Below, piece by piece: positions 55,101-64,000 of a stretch of DNA of 64,000 bases; position 1 is the stretch's first letter, and every line of letters starts with the position of its first letter. The notes under the pieces were generated by a model. That model saw only the letters and a list, made by a program, of their open reading frames with translations, made no database searches and had not been told where the DNA came from. Origin of the DNA: Brugia malayi (lineage: Eukaryota > Nematoda > Chromadorea > Rhabditida > Onchocercidae); NCBI RefSeq assembly GCF_000002995.4, contig NW_025062477.1, forward strand, positions 5,552,649-5,616,648, given 5' to 3'. The position numbers were made by a program, and so were the translations under genes.

Positions 55101-58100
55101 GCTATATCTGTGATACAGTTATCAAAAAAATAAATAAATAAATTGGTGATTTTAGGTAAGCAAATATCTAACAAAAGTTAACATTTATTAAAAGAAACTT
55201 GAATTTCCAACTTTTTGCATCCTATTTATTGAGTTATCCTTTTCAAACAATAGTCGATAACTTAATTAAGACTTAATTAAATTAATTGAAACAGTTGGTA
55301 TCACTCAAACGCTGGCACTGTTTAATTTAAAGCTATTCGTCATCTCAATGATTCAATAATTTGAAGAGTTAATTAGTAGTAACAAGTGACAATTACAGTA
55401 GTTTCAAGCATACCGGAATGATTTTCAATTCGTAATGCTTTCAAAGCACTAAATAACGGTCTCCAACCGGAACCAATCATATCTGCATGTGAATGCACAA
55501 ATGTTGCTAACAATGTGACAATCTGTTCCTGTGATTCTTCTAAGCACATTTCGGCACAAAGAATATTCTGCAATTTTTTTTAAAAAATCCAAAAATTTTG
55601 AATTTGCCATGTTTATATGAGCAAATATGATTTTGAAGAAAATTCAAAATTTAAAAAATAAACAAAAAATAGAAAAAAATTGTTATAAATAAAAGAATTT
55701 AAATATTATTACATCTTATTTCAGTTTCTTTTTTCTTTCAAAAACATTTGAAAAAGTTTTAATTATGAACAGAAATAACTTCAGAAATTAATTCAAATAA
55801 TGTTAAAACAATTTTGCATTTTAAACCTGTAATGGCTGAAATATAAGTTGATTGTAGCAAAAACCATTCGTTTCATTGATCATCAATTTTGCTATACAAA
55901 TACCCAAACCATCGATAGCAAAAAAGTTTAATTTTCCATCACTGCGTAGAGAAGCACACTGCAACAATAATAACAGCAAATGTAAAATTAAATTAAATTT
56001 GAAATCTTAATAATTTCTACAAATTTTTCAAGAAATATCGCATATCGCATCTATTATTAGAAATTAAGATTTAATTCTCTTTCATAACACATACGACTGA
56101 TTTACCTGAATAGTCGCATAGAAAGCGAGTAACACTTACTAATTGTTTCAAAAAAAGGAAAAAAATGATAGGAAAAAGCAAAATTCAAATCATTGACTGA
56201 TGCCTAATATCTGATAAGATTAATTTAATGAAAAGAATTGCATTCAGGTTTTTGTCAAGAAGTTAAAATTTAAATAAATAAATTGCTATCAACCTGAACT
56301 ATATGATGTGATACTTTAGGCCAAATTTTCATTGCATGGATTAAAGGCCTAATTGAAAGTGTCGTTGAAATGGCAAATATTCGTCCTAGGATTACTGTTG
56401 GATCAACCAATGAATTTGATTTTTGTGAATTCACGTAGTACTGGCAATTTTCACTAGCTATCACCAAATGTTGCATTAATTCACAGAGCGATGCCAAATT
56501 CAATTCCTTGCCAACGCGTTCATAAAATCTGAATTAAATGATAAAATAAATAAAAATAATTAATGAAGAAGAAATAAGGTAAACAAATTGAGCAATCAAT
56601 CAATAGCAATTCATTTTGCTTCAATTATTCATACCTTTTTAAGTTTATCTTAATGTTAATATTGAAAGTTTTGTCAAAAATTCTAATTAAAAATTGAAAA
56701 TTCAACAGCAAATACATTAAAATTTGAGGAATGCTTTAATAGATTCATTAAAATTGATAGTACTTTAAAAATTTTCAATTACCCAGTCAATACTTTTAAT
56801 AATTTGTGGAAACATCAAAAGATAGTAGATCCAAAGAAAAAAAATTACAGTATTTCTAAATTTAAGCATATATTTTTATAAATTATCAAAAATGAATAGT
56901 GCAAACTGTATTCAAATTTTAGATTCTTCTCAAGCTAAATTATCAAATTTGTTGAATTTTATGTAGTTAAGTAACTTATCATTTGCCTAATGCTTACCTA
57001 TTTACTGTTGACATCAAAAATTGAAGAATTCGACAAGCTGTTTGACCACTAAGGTTGTCGCTACTGTCACCTGATAAGATATCATCAATATGCTGTGCCT
57101 TATCAATAGCACTATTAAAAGAAACAGGTGACATCCAACAGGTCTGATCTTGATTTATAATACCAAAGAAATATTTCTCTACTTCGCAAATATACTCCGT
57201 GCATCTATAAATAAAATTTCATTAAATTGAAGAGGTGAAAAAAAAAGCATATTGCCTTCTAAAATTATATTTGTAAATTTGATAATAAAATTTCTGCTAT
57301 GATTCCTTCTGGTAATATGAATACAATAAATGATGGTCAATTAATTAATTTGCCATTAAAATAATAATTGGAATTAGAAATTAGAAAACTTAGTTTAAAA
57401 GAAATGCTAGAATAGTTTTTATATTATTCATTATCTAATCTTATCTTAATTATTTATTTAATCAATATTTTGGAAATAATTAAATGAATTAATAAATGTA
57501 ATTATTGTATTTAATTAATAATAAATAAGTTACCTGATAATATCATTCCAACATTTTGATGTACAAAGTCCACAATCAATAGCAATATCTAGAATAGTTT
57601 GCATCGCGATGACATCTCCTTTCCGTAATGGCCATCGATTCAGTCGTTCCGTACTGGAATCTATTTTTTCCTGAATTGCAAAACTTCTCAATTCATCCAG
57701 TGGACATGATGCTATGACAAGTCGCTCAATGATTAACTGATTACGTTCTTCGAGACCTAAACATGAACGTTTATCAATGAAATAAATTTAGCATCACCAA
57801 ACTAAGATAAAAGCTCAAATTTCGCAAAGTGAAAGTAAAATGAAGAAATAAGTTAAAGTTAAACTAAAAGTTAAATTAAACAAGCAGAAATATAAAGTAG
57901 CTTGAAATAATAAATATTCCTAGAAGTTAAATTGCAATCAATCATATAAACCATGAAATCATTATTAATTATAATCGGTATTTATTTACGCCAATTATTT
58001 GTAATTGGTATTTTACCAAAATTTAATACTTTTTTTTAGAGAAAATGTGAAATCATAAAAGATTTAAAGTATGAATAATTTTTAGCATTTATATTGTCAA

Positions 58101-61100
58101 TTTTAAAATTGATTTGAGTAAAGATGAAATTTTAAAAATCATTTAAAAATAGATAAACTGAATTATAAAACAAGCCTAATGCAGTACAAAGCTTGGCTAA
58201 AGCTAATAACGTATATATGGCTTGATCAAATGCTTCGGCAGCTTTTGGACGAATAATGCGTTGTTGCTTATTGCGTACAGATAGTAGCTTTGATGGCGCT
58301 GTTAGCAATTTATTCCAATTTTCCAATAAAAGCCATCGATATGCTTTACAGACTAAAAATTTTAATTCATTAATAGCATTTTTTGATTTCTATAAGGTAC
58401 TCAAAATTTTATTCATTATGATCTTTATTCTGTAATAAAAATTCAAATTTTTTGCAAATTGCAAAAAAATTAATTCAATTTTAATAAATGAAATTAAAAT
58501 TTTCCAGTAACAAACATACCAGCTAGAGAATGTTTACTCTGTTTAGTAAACACTTCCTGTATTCGTCTAACGTCACTCATTCGTTGAGCGCTGCGCCCAG
58601 TATAATCTGAATTAATTTCAAATTTTAATCGCAAAGTGAGGACTAAATTTTTTGACTTAAATTCTGTAAAATATGTAATTACTTTACAATCAGATTCATT
58701 AAGTAAATAAAAAAAATGAAATGAAAGGGGAGAAAGACATCGAATAAAAAGACAGTTAATTGTTTAATTAGAAATTTGGAAATTTTAATTTAAAACAAAC
58801 TTTCGCTTGTTTTCATGAAATATACCTTCAATAACACTTATTAGTGGTATCTTAGTATCATCCAAAGGTTGAAATTCCATTTTTAATTTTATCAAATTTT
58901 CGTATACCACAGTAAGCCAATGATTACTACTGTATACAATACAGCCACTATGCAATACTTCATTAATGAACCAAAACTAAATCAAAAAATCTAAGAATTA
59001 AAATGTTATCATAAAATTTCCACATTCATTATTATCATGAAAAATTTTTAAATGGCGATATTTTGATTAAAAAAATTAAATTAATCAATTATGCTTATAA
59101 TGAATAATTTTATAGCGAAAATAGAACTAAAATGGTAACATTTAAAAACAATGTAAATAAATTTAAAAAAAACATTTGAAAATATAAACTTAATTAAAGG
59201 AATTTTACTGTTCATAACAAAAAAAGTTTTTTTCATCAAAAAAGAAAATTTAAAAAAGATTTTAATCGTTTGAATACCTCATTGAAAGTTTCCATGTTGT
59301 TTTCATAAAAAACAACAGCTAATGCTGCATAAGTAGTGAGATAGATAGCATCGGAATTCAGGAAATGTGATTGTGTCTGACCGTATAATTCGAAAGCATC
59401 TTTTTGAGCTATCATGAATTCTGTAATGAAATTTTACATGGAAAACTTCTACCGGAAATGAATTCAGTAATGAAATTTTACATGGAAAACTTCTACCGGA
59501 AATGAATTCTGTAATGAAATTTTACATGGAAAACTTCTACCGGAAATGAATTCTGTAATGAAATTTTACATGGAAAACTTCTACCGGGAAAAGCTATCAA
59601 ATTTTTGATTGATTTCTACTTTTTGGTACTTGTAATCACTGAATAAATATACTGGAACGCTTTTTTTCTTTACTGAATTTAACTGAGATAAATAAAGCCT
59701 ACCTTATATGTAACAAACTGTAAGTCTTATTTAGAAACTCTCACGTTATTCACGTGTGTCATGATTATTCACATACGTTATTCACGTATGCCACGTGATT
59801 GAATAGTTAGAACTTCATGGAAGAAGATTGTACATGAAAGAATTAGAAATTGTCAAAATTTTCTAATTTGTGACTTTACAACATTATTTTCAAATTTATA
59901 TATGAATAATGACTTGATGCAAGATAATCTAAAAATCATTTATTGATTAGCTAATCTAAGGTAGGTATTTCATAAGTAAGTAAGTTTACTTTCACTAATA
60001 ATACATTCCTAAAGTACAGTTCTCTGAAATTTTATAGTGATTTTCTATCATTTTAACGAAGTTTTGAAGTTATGAAATAAGTATGTGATTGATAGTTTTC
60101 TTTTTTTTTTTTCTATTAACTAAAGTATTCTGATGCGAAAAGAAATTTAAAATAAATTGGTTAAATGATTTTATACCAATTCTTGATTCCCCGTTCATTC
60201 TATTGTCTTTGCAATATGATATTTTGATATTCAAAAAAATCCTAATTGTAGTTTTTAAAAAAATAAAAAAATTAGACCAGAAAAGAAATTAGATGCAAAT
60301 TCTTGAATTGCTTCATCAACTTCAATCGTACTTTTAATTTGCAACCATTCCGGAATAGCATCCCGCAATTTCTTTATATAGCAATTGGCTGATTCCAGTT
60401 CTTTCTAAAAAATTTCTCAAGCAAATCAAATTTTCATCAATTATTCTTTTATGCATAAACTTTATCTAGCTTTAGTGCAACACATATGTAAAATCAAATC
60501 AAATTTTGCGAGTTTAAATTGAATTTACCTTCCAACAATAACAATTACAAAATGTTAATAAAACAGATAAGAAAAATTATAAATCTGCCTAATTTCGAAA
60601 TTTTAAAACCAGTTTATAGAATTTATCATCAAAGATTATCATGATAAGTTTTTGAGATTATAATTAGAACAGAAATAATCGAAATGATAAATTATAAAGT
60701 AAAAAACAGCAACATACGAAAATGATAAAAATAGTAATACTAATTGTTTTGAAATATAAAATAAAGAATGAAAAATTTACTTCAGCTGATTTATTGGTCT
60801 TAGAATCATTGCAATTTACCACATTCGTTTCTTCACCTCTGTATTTTTTGGTCAATTTTTCCAATACTTTATTTACCTTAAATTATTTATTAAAAATGTT
60901 TTTGTAAATTATGAAATAATACTGAAAAATTTAACAATGTAAGATTTATCATACAAACCTCATTTCTATTTTTCAAATCCTCCATTGCATTATTTCGTTT
61001 TATTTCTGATTCTTTTATATCATCGTGTTTGTTATCATGCTTTTCTGAAATCTGATCCGGTTTATTTATAGCTTATTTTTACAGTTAGTTCATTAACATA

Positions 61101-63746
61101 TTAAAACGATATGGAAAATATATTTAGTATAGCTAAAATGAAATAATAATAAAAAACATGAGAAATTGAATTTATCAATTTTTAAATTGTAACAAATTAT
61201 TTTAATTATTTAAAAAATTTTTAAATCTGAATGCCACAAACAAACTTCTTGTAGTATCAAAAATTTTATAAACATAACAGCATAAAATTGTTATTTTAAA
61301 AATAAAATTGCTGAAATTATCATTTCCTATCAATGCAGAACATAAAAAAAATTTTTAATTTTTATAAAATATTCAGACCATCATCAACAGCTGAAGCTAA
61401 TGAAATATTATCGATCGAGAAATATGATAAAATGTTATCAATAAGTTTTGTTGATAATACACTTTCACTATCAGTTTCACACATTTGGCATGCTGTGATT
61501 AGCTAGAAATAATTTCAATTTTATTTATAGATCAAAAAATTCCTTAAAACAGTTCTTTAAATCTTAAAAAAAATGTTTAATTCATCTTTTTTAAATTAAC
61601 AAAGGATAACTAACAAAAGTTTGTAATGTTCGAAGCGCTTCTGAAGATATATCAATATTTGTTGAATTACTACATTCAAAAATACAATCAATAATGATAG
61701 TCCAAAGTGTCAACGTTTTACTGCTCATCGAAATCAAAATAATGTCAGCAAGACGCTCTTCATTTTTAGTAATCTAAATTGAAACAATTATCAAAATTGA
61801 AATGAGGCAGTCAATTTTAAATTATTATCGTTGACAATTTTAAATTAAGAAAGAATTAATTGAAATATTATATCGTACAAAATCGTGCAATTCCGGATTA
61901 CTTAATTTCCACAAGAATAAATTTAAATGATCAAATTTTGTAGGTGCAACTTAGCCATTGATAAAGTAACAAACTTATCTTCCAACTTAACTTAGCTATA
62001 TCAATAAACTATGAAAATCGTGCAATTCCGGATTGCTCAATTTGCCATAGTTATCTGAAATTTCATGCTTCAGTAAAGTAAAATTCTAAAGATTAAAAAT
62101 CTCCTAACAAAAACCTTTCGGATAATACGAAGAGCTTCTGAACGTTGATCCACTCTTGGATACAGTAAAGCTTTATGAAATATTGCTTCCAGTACGCTTC
62201 GCATTCCATCAATACCGGCAAGAATTCGTAATAACTGCTCGATAATCCTGAAAATGATGTGATATAATTTCAGGATATAATTCATAATTACATTTCATAT
62301 ACTATTTTAATGCGTTTAAAATAGTAATCACTTACTGATACAATGAGAGTACAATTTCCGGATGATCAAAAATCGTCTTATTATTTGTCGTCATCGACCT
62401 TTGACCTCGTCCAAACGGTTCATTATCTTCAGTAATATCATGATTACTCTTTTCCGGTTCTCCTAACATTTTCATCATGCATGGACTTAATTCACGCCTG
62501 GAAAGTTAGATATTAAAGAAAAATTTTCAGAATATTTTTCTTTGATAAATTTCGTTTCAGCCAGTACTGAGAAACCATTGGAGTACTTTAAGTCAAAATA
62601 ATTTATCTCAATTTCTTAATCTTAATTATAATCTTAATACTTGCTTAATTAATATTTGCTATTTTCCTGTAGCAATTATATCAATAATAAATTGGAGAGA
62701 AAAATTTTCGAATTAAACCAAGTACAACTTATTTTCGCATTAAAAACATGTTAAAAATGCAGATAAAGTTTCAAATAAATCCTTTTTTTGTAAAACCAAA
62801 TTTATGGCTTTGATTCGAATTTGCTATAATAGAAAATTTATTATATCAAAATAATAAAAGAAAAAATAAAAGGGAAAAATTAATACTTGAATTTCCGGAT
62901 ATAATATTGAATTTAATAGTAAAATTCACTGTATCATGCATGTTTCATTGTAGCTTACAAATTTTTCCATTAACTTTTTTTTTTTTTTTAAATGATCATT
63001 AATTAATTCAAGATATATACCAAATAATATTGACAAATGGTTGATGATTGATAATAGTAATTGGTTGTGAATTAAGAATACTGTATATGGCATCTAGTAA
63101 GATGATAATCTGATCTGATTGCGGATTTGTGACATTTGCGCATTTGATTACTTCATTTAATAATGATGTAACATCCATAAAAATAGCTGTGTGTTCCTGG
63201 CAATGGCTATTCTGAAAATGATTAAATAATCTTTTCTTGGATAAATATTTAATAATAAATTAATCCTTTATAATAATTAACACATTAAAGAAATATTAAA
63301 TTATCCAAAAAAACTTTTATTTCAATTAAATGAATAATTACTGAATTGATTGTTTGAAAATTAACTTTATTTGACAATTATTTTATTATCATTATCATAT
63401 AAAAGTATATATACCTCAATGATTCAATATTAAGCAAACAAACAAAATATTTATTTTAAAAGACCTTTATAGAAAAAAAAAATTAATGAATTCTAGATTA
63501 TTATTATTCATAAATTTATTACTAATATTTGATAATGTATTATTCATACATTTATCAGCAATTATTATTTAGATGATTACCCGTGAATTTATCAGTAATA
63601 ACTGATAATAGTTTCATGATAAAAGGTCAAATTTGTTGATTAACCTGAGGTAATGTGCAGAATGAGCTAAAAATCTGAGTGACAGCTGCACGACAAGCTA
63701 ATTGAACGCTTCTTTCTTCGGCATTCCCATACGTTTGCATACATAA
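49196..63746 (-). CDS. ARFGEF3/BIG3-like HEAT-repeat protein, C-terminal part (5' end beyond window)
   Basis: About 31 exons on the minus strand encode roughly 1,600 residues, from a first exon at 63746-63645 (LCMQTYGNAEERSVQLACRA) to the stop at 49196. Segments that line up with ARFGEF3: RELSPCMMKMLGEP and GRGQRSMTTNN (62335-62498); LLRILAGIDGMRSVLEAIFH and KALLYPRVDQRSEALRIIRK (about 62107-62248); SGWRPLFSALKALRIENHSG (about 55409-55520); GINFGAYGLSILVFPMLQQW (about 52640-52700); and the last lines NVRVREFAGQFLRLLSKFHR (49196-49290). The remainder is helical, HEAT-like and weakly conserved. The Sec7 region, near the N-terminus in this family, lies outside the window, so its state cannot be judged. 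Mammalian BIG3 acts in vesicle traffic, affecting insulin granules, and binds prohibitin. Other large ARF-GEFs fit less well. Exons between 60,000 and 61,500 are approximate. Confidence 0.8.
53825..54260. repeat. Degenerate short-unit repeat in an ARFGEF3-like intron
   Basis: Many variants of an about 13-20 bp unit built on ACTTAATGATTTA / GATGACTTA / AATAACTC run through this stretch. It is too diverged for a clean period. It lies in the intron between the exons near 54690 and 53730. Confidence 0.5.
59416..59588. repeat. Four-copy 44-bp tandem repeat across an exon-intron junction
   Basis: Units start at 59416, 59460, 59504 and 59548 (period 44) and are almost identical. The unit begins GAATTCTGTAATG and ends CTACCGGAAAT. 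Read on the minus strand each unit contains CATTACAG|AATTC, the 3' splice site used by the exon starting at 59420. The second unit reads CATTACTG, so its AG is lost. Confidence 0.95.
61879..62034. repeat. Two direct copies of a 21-bp block
   Basis: AAAATCGTGCAATTCCGGATT occurs at 61879 and again at 62014, 135 bp apart, followed by related ACTTAATTT/GCTCAATTT. It lies in an intron of the ARFGEF3-like gene. Confidence 0.8.
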
Positions 63747-64000
63747 CTGTACCAGCAAAAGGGAAAAAAACGGTTATTTCAAGTATGAATCATTTTAAGT
63801 TAAATATTTTTAGAAAGTATTAAATTGATATTAAATATTAGCTTGCACAAGAATTATCTCCCAAATTGAAATATAATTTAGACAAAAATTTCAACAATAA
63901 TAATTTAATACTTACTAAAAAGACTTAACTAAAGTAATTATTTAATAGGTATAATATACAGAATTACATATTATGCGAGAAGAAGAGAAGAAAAATAAAA

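Overview
This window looks like nuclear DNA from a nematode, most likely a clade III filarial worm; that family-level guess is an inference from overall character. The sequence is very AT-rich. Genes are split into many small exons (mostly 60-300 nt) by AT-rich GT-AG introns. Many start codons sit a few bases downstream of a strong 3' splice acceptor (T-run then CAG/TAG) with no exon before it, as expected where a spliced leader is trans-spliced. The proteins are animal orthologues. I saw no bacterial, viral or transposon-derived coding sequence.

Layout. 1-161 (-): first coding exon of vps-28 (ESCRT-I). 1424-3397 (+): cytochrome c oxidase subunit IV, head-to-head with vps-28. 4233-10732 (+): VPS35L, a Commander/Retriever subunit, 15 exons. 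11551-14307 (+): a 364-residue protein I do not recognise. 15112-16219 (+): U3 snoRNP protein IMP3. 17315-21605 (-): a crossveinless-2/BMPER-like secreted protein (five VWC domains, then VWD). 22541-29308 (-): the BBSome subunit BBS9/PTHB1. 31037-31683 (-): a two-exon, 63-residue SMIM15-like membrane protein. 33014-40111 (+): mitochondrial trifunctional enzyme alpha subunit (HADHA). 41693-42842 (+): a HAPSTR1/C16orf72 homologue. 44452-46685 (+): ribosome biogenesis factor NSA2. 47306-48887 (+): Bud32/TP53RK kinase of KEOPS. 49196-63746 and beyond the right edge (-): the C-terminal part of an ARFGEF3/BIG3-like HEAT protein.

The genes are a mix of housekeeping functions (respiration, beta-oxidation, ribosome and tRNA maturation), membrane trafficking (VPS28, VPS35L, BBS9, ARFGEF3) and signalling (BMPER-like). 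They do not form a single pathway. Same-strand neighbours such as VPS35L, the unknown gene and IMP3, or NSA2 and TP53RK, lie only 0.6-0.8 kb apart and could be co-transcribed.

The most noteworthy points are: a full-consensus RFX X-box about 90 nt upstream of bbs-9; the conserved-looking unknown gene, which has a GC-AG intron and a tandemly duplicated splice acceptor; an apparent second GC-AG intron and a lost GDPH cleavage motif in the BMPER-like gene; a HADHA reading-frame conflict that a 17-nt microexon would solve; and a four-copy 44-bp repeat that multiplies a splice acceptor in the ARFGEF3-like gene. I found no wholly new multi-gene system. Exon ends were read by eye from splice consensus, reading phase and remembered family sequence, so individual boundaries may be off by a few bases.
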